Source of the DNA: Thermomicrobiales bacterium
GTDB taxonomy: Bacteria; Chloroflexota; Chloroflexia; Thermomicrobiales; UBA6265
DNA length: 64,000 bases
Reading direction: 5' to 3'
Assembly: GCA_023957115.1 (NCBI GenBank)
Contig: JAMLHN010000015.1
Coordinates: forward strand, 1 to 64,000
Part shown: positions 7,390-15,796 of the stretch, in pieces
Layout of the letters: every line of letters begins with the position of its first letter
Position numbering within the stretch: position 1 is the stretch's first letter
Notes under the pieces: model-generated
Seen by the model: the letters and a program-made list of their open reading frames with translations, nothing else
Databases searched by the model: none
What the model was told of the DNA's origin: nothing
Made by a program: the position numbers and the translations under genes

Positions 7390-8367
7390 TTATCCGGCTG
7401 CGACGATATTGAAGGCGGCGGTCAGCGGGGCGCTTTCCGACTCGCCGTCCGGGAAGGCCAGGAACGCATAGCTGCCGACCGGCAGACCGAGCAGGGTCAG
7501 ATCGGCCGCGCCGTCCGTTGCGATAACGTCGTTGGTGGCGCCAAGGAAGGTCACCTCATCGAACGAAAGCGACCCATCCAGCAGGCCCGTGGGATCGGCG
7601 CCTTCCGGCAGGGCAACCACAGCAAGTCCGTAGGCCTCGGGCAACGCGTTGGTGACATTGAAGATGATGCCTTCGGTTTCGGTGAAGTCCGTGGTTCCGC
7701 CAAGGGAAACGATGGCCGGGCCCGATTCGCCGGTCTCCTCATCCTCGACCTCGGTGAGGCTGAGCCCGTTGACGGCGACGAAATCGACATCCGGGGTCGG
7801 TGGCAACGGAGTTTCCTGATCGTAGAGCCAGGCGCCGTTGGCGTCGGTCAGGAAGATGCGCAGGTGCTGGTACCAGTGGTCACCGAGCACGAGCTCGGCA
7901 TCGGCACTGACACGGCCGTCATCCCAAACCATGGCATTGTCGAGGCTGAGCAGGGAGGCCTGCATCGCCGGGCTGCTCGACTCGTCGGCAACGCGTTCTT
8001 CGGCGCTGCTGTAGCCCAGGGAGGCGAGGTAATTGCTCGACTCGAGCGCGACATAGAGCGCAGCATTGCCGGTGGCCTGCCCCTCATTGAAGCACGCCGC
8101 ATAGTTTTCGATAGTGGCGAAGATGGTCGCTGCCGTTGCTTCATCGGCCTCGGTTCCCGTTGCCGTGTCGGACGCGACCGGGGTGCCGGCGACGGCCGTC
8201 GCAGTGTCAACGGCGCCCGGAGAGACACAGCTGGTTTCTGGCGAGGCGACCGGCGAGGCATCTTGGGCGCCCACCGGCGCGATACCGGCGCTGCTGAAGA
8301 TGCCAAGAGCGAGCGCCACCGCGGCTAGGCGCATGCAGCAGAATGTCGACCTTCGATCGTTGGTCAT
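7390..8367 (-). CDS. Secreted NTF2-like plus degenerate cupredoxin-like protein
   Basis: A 325-residue exported protein: signal peptide 1-34 ending VGAQ, an ASPVASP linker, a helical NTF2/SnoaL-like region (about 75-180, with IENYAACFNEG) and a beta-rich C-terminal domain. The layout is that of the neighbour at 10635-11621, whose C-terminal domain keeps His, Cys, His and Met in cupredoxin order; here those residues are missing, so copper binding is unlikely. AAGGAGGAG lies upstream of ATG 8367. Both genes flank an orphan solute-binding protein on the same strand. A role as an extracytoplasmic sensor or scaffold is possible but not shown. Confidence 0.7.
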   Translation of the reverse strand: MTNDRRSTFCCMRLAAVALALGIFSSAGIAPVGAQDASPVASPETSCVSPGAVDTATAVAGTPVASDTATGTEADEATAATIFATIENYAACFNEGQATGNAALYVALESSNYLASLGYSSAEERVADESSSPAMQASLLSLDNAMVWDDGRVSADAELVLGDHWYQHLRIFLTDANGAWLYDQETPLPPTPDVDFVAVNGLSLTEVEDEETGESGPAIVSLGGTTDFTETEGIIFNVTNALPEAYGLAVVALPEGADPTGLLDGSLSFDEVTFLGATNDVIATDGAADLTLLGLPVGSYAFLAFPDGESESAPLTAAFNIVAAG

Positions 8368-8410
8368 GGAATGAGCTCCTCCTTCAAGCGATCTCTCGGA
8401 ATGATTTCCG

Positions 8411-8438
8411 GCTCCGGACGCGGTATCGCGTCCGGAGC
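8411..8438 (-). terminator. Perfect 12-bp hairpin behind the solute-binding protein gene
   Basis: GCTCCGGACGCG and CGCGTCCGGAGC close a GTAT loop, 14 bases after the stop of the minus-strand SBP gene and upstream of the next start at 8367. Confidence 0.6.
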
Positions 8439-8451
8439 GAACGCGCAGACG

Positions 8452-10320
8452 CTACTTTTCCGCCAGCGTCCAGTTGGCAATATTCCAGTAGGACGTTTCC
8501 CACCCATTGGGAGCGAGATTATCCATGAGCAACAGATGGGAGGCAGCGTCCTTGACGCCGGCCCGCGCGACGAGCGGGATCACCGCGAAGTCTTCGATCA
8601 AGACGTCGTTCATCTGGATGCAAAGCTCGGCGACCTCTTCGGCGTCGGTCGAGGCAACCGCCTGATCGTAGAGGGCATCGTACTCGGGGTTGACGTAGCG
8701 CGCCTGGTTGCCGCCGGTCCACTGGTTCGACTTCTGCGAGACGTTGAAGTTGTCCGGGCCGGCATAGAAGGAGAGCATGTAGCCCAGCGGAATCGTCGAC
8801 GTCGGATTGTCGGTGAACATATCGATGTCGCGATAGTTGTGATAGAAGGTCTGGTCGTTCCCGGGCGCACTGGAGAAGAAGACATCGGCGGTTACCTGGC
8901 CGAGCTGAACCTTGAAGCCGGCCTCTTCCCAGTTCCTCTTGTTGACGGCCTGTGTCTTCTGGCGCACCGAGTTGATGGAGGTGTAGTAGGCGACCGAGAG
9001 CTCCATACCGTCCTTCTTACGGACATCGCCATCCAGGACCCAGCCGGCTTCCTCCAGAACAGTCTTGGCCTTCTCGACGTTGAACTCCCAGGTGGTGTTC
9101 GGTGAGTCCATCGAGCCGATGCCGACCAGGTAGTTGGTGCTGGCAGGCTCCTGATCGCCGCCGAGATAGAACTCGTTGGCGATCGATTCTCGGTCGGTGG
9201 CCAGCGAGAGCGCCTCGCGCACCTTGATGTCGGTGAGGAATGGATGCGGCGCCTGGAGACTGGAACGCTCGCCGTCGACTTCCTTGTTCGGGTCGGAGAA
9301 GTTGATGTTGACGCGCTCCAGCGAGCTCGGTGGAGAGGTGATAACGGTGCCTTTGCCGCCCGACTCCTCGAGCTGCCGCAGGATCTCCGGCTCGACCTGG
9401 AGGTTCCAGGCATGGTGCCAGTCGCCCGTTTGCAGCACGGCTTGCGCCGCGGAGGAGGCATCGCCGCCACCCTTGAGATTGACCGTTGCGAAGTAGGGCT
9501 TGTTCGGCTCTCGGTAGTTTTCGTTGACGCTGTAGATGACCTGATCGTTCTCTTTGAAGGAGTCGACCTTGTAGGGGCCGGTGCCGATCGGGTTGGTCAG
9601 GAAGGCTTCGGCCGCGGCGGCGGCATCGTCTCCGCCCAGGATGTGCTGCGGAATGATGGCGCCGTAGGACGTTCCGGTGAGCGGAACGAACCAGGCGATC
9701 GAGGGCTCTGCGAAGGTGATGACTGCCTGGGTTGGCGAGGTGGCCTCGATGTTGGCAATCGGTGTCCAGACCGAGGCGCTGGTGGACGCGTTGGCGGGAT
9801 CGACGACCCACTGCCAGGTGAAGACGACATCATCGGCGGTCAGGGGCTCACCGTCGCTCCAGAGAATGCCCTCCTGCAGATTGATGGTGACCGTCGTCAA
9901 ATCCTCGGAAAGTCCACCGTTCTCCTTGGAGGGGACTTCCGTTGTCAGGTTTGGAAGGATGGTTCCATCGGGGGCATAGAAAAAGAGCGGTTCGAGCACG
10001 AGCGACGAGGCATTCCAATCCTTGGTGCCGGTGCCCTTGTGCGAAAAGGCGATCGAGGGGGCCTGCCATTGCAAGAGCTTGAGCTCGCCGCCGGCGCCGC
10101 GCGTCTGGCCCTCGGTGTCAACGGCCGGACGCTCGGACGGGGAGACCGAACCAGACTCCTGGGCGGCAACCGCGTCGAACTTCATCGAATTGAGCACAAA
10201 TAGTGTGATCGGCAATCCGACCCCGAGGGCGGTTGCGCGTGCGATGAACTCGCGCCGCGTGATGCGCCCAGATTTGAGATCCTGATACGTCGACCAGAAC
10301 GGTCCTTCTTTCCTCGGCAT
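8452..10320 (-). CDS. ABC transporter substrate-binding protein, family 5 (oligopeptide/nickel type)
   Basis: A 622-residue SBP_bac_5 protein. The start is set at 10320 (MPRKEGPFWS) because AAAGGAG precedes it and a Tat motif TRREFIARA follows at residues 21-29, then a hydrophobic stretch ending DAVAAQ. The mature part shows family hallmarks: LEPLFFYAPDG near the N-terminus, WSDGEPLTADDVVFTWQW, and GTGPYKVDSF. Such proteins capture peptides, opines, metal chelates or sugars for Opp/Dpp-type importers. No permease or ATPase gene is next to it, so it is an orphan here and its transporter must lie elsewhere. A promoter-like sequence is at 10512-10540. Confidence 0.9.
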   Translation of the reverse strand: MPRKEGPFWSTYQDLKSGRITRREFIARATALGVGLPITLFVLNSMKFDAVAAQESGSVSPSERPAVDTEGQTRGAGGELKLLQWQAPSIAFSHKGTGTKDWNASSLVLEPLFFYAPDGTILPNLTTEVPSKENGGLSEDLTTVTINLQEGILWSDGEPLTADDVVFTWQWVVDPANASTSASVWTPIANIEATSPTQAVITFAEPSIAWFVPLTGTSYGAIIPQHILGGDDAAAAAEAFLTNPIGTGPYKVDSFKENDQVIYSVNENYREPNKPYFATVNLKGGGDASSAAQAVLQTGDWHHAWNLQVEPEILRQLEESGGKGTVITSPPSSLERVNINFSDPNKEVDGERSSLQAPHPFLTDIKVREALSLATDRESIANEFYLGGDQEPASTNYLVGIGSMDSPNTTWEFNVEKAKTVLEEAGWVLDGDVRKKDGMELSVAYYTSINSVRQKTQAVNKRNWEEAGFKVQLGQVTADVFFSSAPGNDQTFYHNYRDIDMFTDNPTSTIPLGYMLSFYAGPDNFNVSQKSNQWTGGNQARYVNPEYDALYDQAVASTDAEEVAELCIQMNDVLIEDFAVIPLVARAGVKDAASHLLLMDNLAPNGWETSYWNIANWTLAEK

Positions 10321-10511
10321 CCGTGCCACTCCTTTGCGATTGACCTGACCCGACTCGAGCCGTACGAACCGGCCCGTCATGCAGAACCCCGCGCAACGTC
10401 CATTGGCGCGTGGTTCGGTGAAGAATGGAAACATCGCCAGACGACACTTCCACAACTCGGGGAATGCTTCTCGGCTCCAGGTACTCGTTTCGCTGACAGT
10501 TTCCACCCATG

Positions 10512-10540
10512 ATCATAATGGAGAAAGCGTCTCGCGTCAC
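10512..10540 (-). promoter_or_regulatory. Possible promoter of the solute-binding protein gene
   Basis: On the minus strand: -35 GTGACG, 17-bp spacer and -10 TATGAT. This gives a leader of about 185 bases before the start at 10320. The gap 10321-10634 otherwise holds only the hairpin at 10571-10604. Confidence 0.4.
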
Positions 10541-10570
10541 TCTCTGCCGGAGGAATTGGCGTAGGGGCGG

Positions 10571-10604
10571 CAACATGTCTGGCCCGTTCGGGCCCGACAT
10601 GTTG
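10571..10604 (-). terminator. Long hairpin behind the cupredoxin gene
   Basis: CAACATGTC-GGCCCG pairs with CGGGCC-GACATGTTG around TT, with one T/C mismatch: 15 paired bases, 31 bases after the stop of the minus-strand gene at 10635. No T-run. Confidence 0.6.
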
Positions 10605-10634
10605 TCCTGTGGGCCGGTTGTGATGAATGAACGG

Positions 10635-11621
10635 CTATTCCACGGTGAACGTGGTCATCTCGCCCAAGGCCAGGTGCGGCACGCCGTCGGCATCCGGTAA
10701 CAGACAGACGACCGTGTACGTTCCGGGCTCGAGATCGACGAAAACCAGGGTGCGGGTTTCGCCCGACGGAATCGTCTCCTGGCCGATCACCTGGATATCG
10801 GTTGGGAAGACGTCACTGGCGGGACGGATGAGCTGCTCGACCGACGCTCCCGGGTCGAGTTCGAGCGCCAGGAACTCATGCGATTCCTCGCCGGTGTTCT
10901 CGACGGTCACGACGATGGCCGGTCCTTCGACCGTGGAGGGAGTGAGCGAGATGGTGTACTCATCGACGGTCCCCTTCATGGCCGAGGCGCCCTGGGGAGC
11001 GCTGGATGGACGCAGCTCGACCTGATGCACCAGCCATTGGCCTTCGCCCGCTGTGTTCGAGGCTCCCGGGGTGCCCGTGGTGTCTCGGCTGCGGCGGAAG
11101 AGGAAGGTCCAGTCCTCGGTGCGCAGCTGGTTGCCCTGGACGGTGATGACCTGCGCCACGGCGGTATCTCTGCCCGAGAAGGTGATCTCCCCAACCGAGA
11201 CGACCATGACCGGAACGATCGGCGCCAGTGGCGCCAGGGCCAGATAGTCTTCCCGGGTCATTCGCTCGCCGCCGCCATAGGCGTCGGCCAGATAGCGATC
11301 GGTGACCAGCGCGGCGACCGTATCGGCATTCCCGTCGGTCAGGCAGGACGCCAGCGAATCGATGAGTGTGGTAATGGCCGCGTTGGTCTCCGCGTCGACG
11401 GCGGACACCGCTTGTGGCGTTGCCACAGAATCCGGAACGGTGGGCGCGGCAATCATGCTCGATGGAGCGCATGTGCTGGTGGCAACAGGGGTAGCCGATT
11501 GGGCGGTGACTCCGGCCGGCAGCGCGCTGGAGAGTGCCAAGGCGGCGATCAGGGGAATGGAGCGCAAGCCTGGGCGATGCGCAGACTGCAAGCGGGATCG
11601 GCTGGGGGCGGATGACGACAT
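10635..11621 (-). CDS. Secreted NTF2-like plus cupredoxin-like protein with copper-type ligands
   Basis: A 328-residue exported protein. The start at 11621 (MSSSAPSRSR) is chosen for the AGAGAGG upstream and the signal peptide that ends near VTAQSATP. A helical NTF2-like region (TLIDSLASCLTDGNADTV) is followed by a beta domain with SHEFLALEL and, near the end, Cys, His and Met (VVCLLPD, VPHLALGEM). His...Cys...His...Met is the ligand order of type-1 copper proteins, although the Cys-His spacing of nine is longer than usual, so copper binding is plausible but unproven. It resembles the 7390-8367 protein, which lacks these residues. Confidence 0.7.
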   Translation of the reverse strand: MSSSAPSRSRLQSAHRPGLRSIPLIAALALSSALPAGVTAQSATPVATSTCAPSSMIAAPTVPDSVATPQAVSAVDAETNAAITTLIDSLASCLTDGNADTVAALVTDRYLADAYGGGERMTREDYLALAPLAPIVPVMVVSVGEITFSGRDTAVAQVITVQGNQLRTEDWTFLFRRSRDTTGTPGASNTAGEGQWLVHQVELRPSSAPQGASAMKGTVDEYTISLTPSTVEGPAIVVTVENTGEESHEFLALELDPGASVEQLIRPASDVFPTDIQVIGQETIPSGETRTLVFVDLEPGTYTVVCLLPDADGVPHLALGEMTTFTVE

Positions 11622-11866
11622 CGATTCCTCTCTGGTTCCACGCGTCCAGAACCTGTACGGACGCGACTTCTTCGCTCGATTGTAGTAAGTCTCCCTCCCA
11701 ACCGCCACTTACGTGCGTTGGGACCGGGGGACGGGTGACTGGCATGGCGCCGGAGGGTGGGATACTTTCCGATACCCGTGCCATCTCTCTGTAGATGACA
11801 CGGGTTGGGTCCAAAAGGATTCGCTCCCGTGGTTTGTTGTTGTATCGAGAAGGGATTCGAGCCTCA

Positions 11867-12286
11867 ATGCGTCGACCGAATCTGATCCCGGCGTATCGCT
11901 GGTTAACGATGGTGACCGCCGGACTGGTGCTCCTCCAGGCGCTCTTTGCGGGCCGGGGTCTTTGGCTCGGGAACCGGAGCTATATCGACTATCACGAGAT
12001 ACTGGCCAACATTTTGTTCCTGTTCGCGGTGGCGCAGTTCGTGCTCGTGCGGTACATCGGCGTACCGGGGGCGCTGGGCAAACGGCTCCTGATGATGAAT
12101 GGGCTCCTTGCGGTGCTGATGATTGTGCAAACGGGGCTTGGCTATGTCGGACGTTCCGAGATGGAAGCGCGAGCGTGGCATATTCCCCTGGGGGTGCTGA
12201 TCTTCGGTTTGGCGGTGCTCATCAGCGCTATGACCGCGCAGTTGGACGCGCCGGCAGAACGAGCGGGGGTGAATGACGGCTCCTGA
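11867..12286 (+). CDS. Four-helix membrane protein with two conserved-looking histidines
   Basis: A 139-residue integral membrane protein, start at 11867 (MRRPNLIPAYRW) with GAAGGGA upstream; the open frame extends further but that part is not hydrophobic. Four helices: about 12-30, 44-64, 74-95 and 103-122. His43 and His105 lie at the beginning of helices 2 and 4, a pattern seen in small haem-b or CtaA-like membrane proteins, yet no family was recognised. It stands alone between the cupredoxin gene (divergent) and a GNAT gene (convergent). Confidence 0.6.
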   Translation: MRRPNLIPAYRWLTMVTAGLVLLQALFAGRGLWLGNRSYIDYHEILANILFLFAVAQFVLVRYIGVPGALGKRLLMMNGLLAVLMIVQTGLGYVGRSEMEARAWHIPLGVLIFGLAVLISAMTAQLDAPAERAGVNDGS

Positions 12287-12350
12287 GTCCAGGGTCCTGT
12301 GTCGCGCGTAGATCGGCGGGTCTGAACTGCAGGGCTTGGTGGCAATGCGT

Positions 12351-12878
12351 TCATCCGGGAGCGAGCGGTTCGGTATCGTTCAGCAGTCGTTCCATGACGA
12401 TGGTGTCGACCCACCGGCCATCGAGCTGTCCCTGTTCGTGATAGATCCCAACGGTTCTGAACCCGCGTGACTGGTAGAGGCGCATGCCGCCGTCGTTGAA
12501 GGGAAAGGCCGCCAGGACGAGCTTGTGAAAGCCGAGCCGGCCGGCCTCCGCGATCAGATGGTCCAGCATCCGGCCGCCGAGTCCCAGGCCACGTTGTTTC
12601 CGGTGGACATAGACCGAAAAATCGGCGACCCATTGGTAGGCGGGGCGTGGATTGAAGACGTTTAGCGACCCCCAGGCGACGACGATCCCATCCAGCTCGG
12701 CGACGAAGACCGGGTGGCGCTCGTCACGTGCGGTCAGCCATGCGGACCGCTCCTCGGGTGTGCGCTCTTCCGTTTCGAGGGTGGCCACCCGGTCGCGAAT
12801 ACCCTGGTTGTAGATGTCCGCAAGCGCGGCGGCATCTGCCGGGGTTGCGCGGCGAAGGACGATTCTCTCGGTTGGCAT
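12351..12878 (-). CDS. GNAT acetyltransferase, phosphinothricin-acetyltransferase-like
   Basis: A 175-residue GNAT enzyme starting MPTERIVLRRATPADAAALA, with the acetyl-CoA loop RGLGLGGRML at about 96-105 and NDGGMRLYQSRGF near the C-terminus. YQWVADFSVYVH before the loop and IYNQGI early in the chain are typical of the PAT/Bar and MnaT group that acetylates amino groups of amino-acid-like compounds such as phosphinothricin or methionine sulfoximine. GAGGAAAG lies upstream of ATG 12878. The substrate here is unknown; antibiotic detoxification is only one option. Confidence 0.85.
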   Translation of the reverse strand: MPTERIVLRRATPADAAALADIYNQGIRDRVATLETEERTPEERSAWLTARDERHPVFVAELDGIVVAWGSLNVFNPRPAYQWVADFSVYVHRKQRGLGLGGRMLDHLIAEAGRLGFHKLVLAAFPFNDGGMRLYQSRGFRTVGIYHEQGQLDGRWVDTIVMERLLNDTEPLAPG

Positions 12879-13086
12879 CGTACGCTTTCCTCTGTTCTTC
12901 TTTTGTTCTTCTTTGCGGAGACGACATTGGGAAGAGTATCGGTGCTTGCTCGAATCGCTGCGCGAAATTGGGGCAAATGGGCCAGCCGGGCATGCCTTAA
13001 ACCTTCTACACTTAGGCGCGTTTTGGTGGAACGACGATTCGTCAATATCGCCACGGGCATGCGAGATAACCAGCGAAGGACGTTCG

Positions 13087-15606
13087 ATGAGCGATCGGGA
13101 ACCGGATACAGCAGCTGACGACGCTGCGGCGACCAACGACGCCGCTCCGGCAGCGGGCAAGAAAACACGAAGCAGGAAGGCAAGCTCGGGCGCTGCGCCG
13201 AAGCGCAGCCGTTCGAGGAGCGCCAAAGCGGCAGAGACCGTGCAAGAGGAAGCTGCCGATATGGTGGCCGAAGGCGGACCGGTTGGCGATGAGGCCGCGC
13301 GGCAGCTGGGGGTTTCCGAGCTTCCGCCCGACGTGGTCGAAGCGGAAACGGCCGTGATCGAGAAAGCGCATCCGGAGCTGACCGGTGCAGATGCTCCGGC
13401 CGGCGATGATGCGGCCAAGGCAACGGCGGCTCCGGCGGCGAAGGCGAAGCGGAGCTCTGGGCGGCGCCGGGCGAAGAAGGCGGAGGAATCCGTGGAACGG
13501 AGTGCATCCGATCCACTGACGCCAGGCCCGGGAAACCCGTCGCCAGACGGCGCCCAGTATGCGTATTTGCTGACCGATGCCAATGGATCGACCCGCCTCT
13601 GGGTGACGGCATTGGACGGCAGCAGCGCGTTTTCGATCGAGCTTCCGTTCCGGCCGGTCTTCGATGAGGAAGGACCGCAGTGGTCGCCCGATGGCACGCT
13701 GATCGCGGTGACGGGCAGCGCCCCGTCCGATACCGGCACGGCGATTTGGCTGGCGCCGATGGACGGCGGCGAGTGCATTCTCCTGGCCGATCATGCCGCG
13801 TCCGATGAACAGCCATGCTGGTCGCCGGATGGCTCGTTGCTGGCGTTTGCGTCGAAACGGCATGGACGGTCGGCCATTTGTGTGGCGACGCCGGATGGGT
13901 ATGGTCCGGTGGTGCAGCTTACCGATGGCCCGATCGGCCAGGACGACCGGAATCCGTGCTGGGAGCCGAATAGTCAGCGTATTGCATACACCCGGCATAT
14001 GGTGGATGGGGAGAACTCCGGCGATCAGATCTGGACCGTTTCCATTCTGACCGGCGAGCAGAAGCAGGCGACCAAGAAACTGGCGAACCGATCCCAGTTG
14101 CAATGGTGTCCGGGCAAATCGCAGATTGCGTTCATCACCGATGAAGCCGAATGGCTCAATGTTGGCGTGGTCAATCCGGATAACAGCGCGGGATGGAATC
14201 TCGCCAGCGAGGCGGGTGACAAGGGCTCGCCGCGGTATTCCCCCGATGGCAATCGGATCATGTATACGCGACGCGTCCGTGGTGAGGTGCGCCTGGTCGA
14301 GCGGCCGACGAGCGGCGCGAACGCGGAACCGCTCGATGCCGGCGCTGGTGTAGTGGTTGCACCGCGCTGGCTGCCCGAAAAACGGGTGGTCTATCAGTTC
14401 TCCTCTGCAACCGAGGCTCCGGCGATTGTCGTGCAGGAGGCCACGAAGGAGGTCGAGCGCGCCTACATTCCGGTGACGAATGACTGGACCGCCGAGGAGT
14501 GGTTCGTTTCACCTGATCATGTGGACTACGAGATCTCGGGTGGGCTGAAGGCGGGGGCACTCGTCTTCCGGGACAAGCGACGGACTGCCAAGCTACCGGC
14601 GGCGATCTACCTCGGTCCGGCCCCGCAACGGGGCAATACCTTTGGCTACGATTCGACCGTTCAGGCCTTGGTGCAAGGCGGGTTTGCGGTGATCGTGCCG
14701 ACCCTCCCCGGCACACCGGGGTATGGCAAGAAGATCGTCAATGCGATCAAGGAGCGCGCAGGAACCGAGTCCGAGATTTCGGATCTGGTCGACCTGGCCA
14801 ATTGGGCGCGCGGGCTGGAGTTCGTCGACGGTGAGCAGATCAACCTGGTTGGTCAAGGGTATGGTGGCGCATTGGCGCTCCTTCTGCCTGGCGCGCGTCC
14901 CGGTGTGGTCGATGCGGTGGCCGTGATCGATCCGGTGACCGATTGGGACGATGAGCTGGACCAGTGCGATGACGAGTTTGCCCATTGGTATCTGACCTAT
15001 CTGCGGCTGCCATCGGCGAACCGGGGCAAGAGTGCGTTGCGCACGCCAGTCACGTTCGCCGGGGTGCTCGATTTGCCGGTTCAGCTCGTGGGAACCAGCC
15101 GCACCAGCATCGGGCGGTCGATTCAGCTGGAGCGGTTCGCCGGTGCGCTCGATGAGCTGGGCGTGCCCTATGTCCGTGAGACCTCTGAAAAGGAATCGAC
15201 CTGGCAGGCGGCTGGACGCGTGGCCGCGTTCCTGAGCAATCCCGTCCGTCCGGAGGTGACTGCTCGAACCGAAGCGGACGCGGTGATCGCGGATGCGGAG
15301 AACGAAGGGTATGTCATCGAGGAGGTCGAGACGGCCGATATCGAGACATTGATTCTCGGCAACCAACCGGATGAGGCGATCGTCGCGGAAGCGGTCGAGG
15401 ACGGCATTTTGACGGCCGAGCAGCCGGTCGCGGCGGAGGTTGGAGAAATCGCCACCGCCAGCGAGGAGGTCGAACCGGTCGAGGTAGCGGCCGTGCAGGT
15501 CGATACGAATGGGACCGAAGCTGCGGCTGCCGTTCCTGAACCCAAACCCGAACCGGTCGTCGTGAGCTCGAATGTCGGCCGCGGTATGCGCACGGACGAG
15601 ATCTGA
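13087..15606 (+). CDS. TolB-propeller / prolyl-oligopeptidase-like protein without catalytic triad
   Basis: An 839-residue protein: residues 1-150 are an Ala/Lys/Arg-rich disordered region, about 150-440 contain PD40/TolB repeats (PQWSPDGT, PCWSPDGS, PRYSPDGN), about 480-720 form an alpha/beta-hydrolase domain of the S9 type, and the last 120 residues are an acidic Val/Glu/Ala tail. The nucleophile elbow reads G-Q-G-Y-G (589-593) where S9 enzymes have G-x-S-x-G, and the regions that should carry the acid (GTSRTS) and the histidine (SEKEST) also lack them. No signal peptide is seen. The likely role is binding or scaffolding, not peptidase activity. ATG 13087 has GAAGGA upstream. Confidence 0.8.
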   Translation: MSDREPDTAADDAAATNDAAPAAGKKTRSRKASSGAAPKRSRSRSAKAAETVQEEAADMVAEGGPVGDEAARQLGVSELPPDVVEAETAVIEKAHPELTGADAPAGDDAAKATAAPAAKAKRSSGRRRAKKAEESVERSASDPLTPGPGNPSPDGAQYAYLLTDANGSTRLWVTALDGSSAFSIELPFRPVFDEEGPQWSPDGTLIAVTGSAPSDTGTAIWLAPMDGGECILLADHAASDEQPCWSPDGSLLAFASKRHGRSAICVATPDGYGPVVQLTDGPIGQDDRNPCWEPNSQRIAYTRHMVDGENSGDQIWTVSILTGEQKQATKKLANRSQLQWCPGKSQIAFITDEAEWLNVGVVNPDNSAGWNLASEAGDKGSPRYSPDGNRIMYTRRVRGEVRLVERPTSGANAEPLDAGAGVVVAPRWLPEKRVVYQFSSATEAPAIVVQEATKEVERAYIPVTNDWTAEEWFVSPDHVDYEISGGLKAGALVFRDKRRTAKLPAAIYLGPAPQRGNTFGYDSTVQALVQGGFAVIVPTLPGTPGYGKKIVNAIKERAGTESEISDLVDLANWARGLEFVDGEQINLVGQGYGGALALLLPGARPGVVDAVAVIDPVTDWDDELDQCDDEFAHWYLTYLRLPSANRGKSALRTPVTFAGVLDLPVQLVGTSRTSIGRSIQLERFAGALDELGVPYVRETSEKESTWQAAGRVAAFLSNPVRPEVTARTEADAVIADAENEGYVIEEVETADIETLILGNQPDEAIVAEAVEDGILTAEQPVAAEVGEIATASEEVEPVEVAAVQVDTNGTEAAAAVPEPKPEPVVVSSNVGRGMRTDEI

Positions 15607-15631
15607 GGCTGGTCCGCTCTATAGGTAAAGT

Positions 15632-15675
15632 AATCAAGAACGCCTGCGCCATTTTTGGCGCAGGCGTTCTTGATT
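15632..15675. terminator. Bidirectional terminator, 19-bp perfect stem
   Basis: AATCAAGAACGCCTGCGCC pairs fully with its complement around ATTTTT; the plus strand continues TTGG after the stem and the minus strand ends in TT. It lies between the convergent S9-like gene and the oxidase gene at 15797, serving both. Confidence 0.85.
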
Positions 15676-15712
15676 TTGGTGAAGGTCAGCTTCCGTCACG
15701 GGGTTGTTCGTG

Positions 15713-15740
15713 GGCCCTCCTCGCCGCGGCGAGGAGGGCC
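15713..15740. repeat. 28-bp perfect palindrome
   Basis: GGCCCTCCTCGCCG followed at once by its complement, with no loop. It lies 38 bases after the strong terminator and before the stop of the convergent oxidase gene. It may be a second terminator stem for the minus strand or a protein-binding site. Confidence 0.5.
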
Positions 15741-15796
15741 TCTCCACGTCGCGTCGCTCCGGTCGAGACGATGGAGTAGACGGTAGACCCTGTGCG

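Noticed and set aside
12814..13086. N-terminal extension of the S9-like protein
   Set aside because: It covers the intergenic region and the start of the divergent GNAT gene; ATG 13087 has a suitable ribosome binding site.
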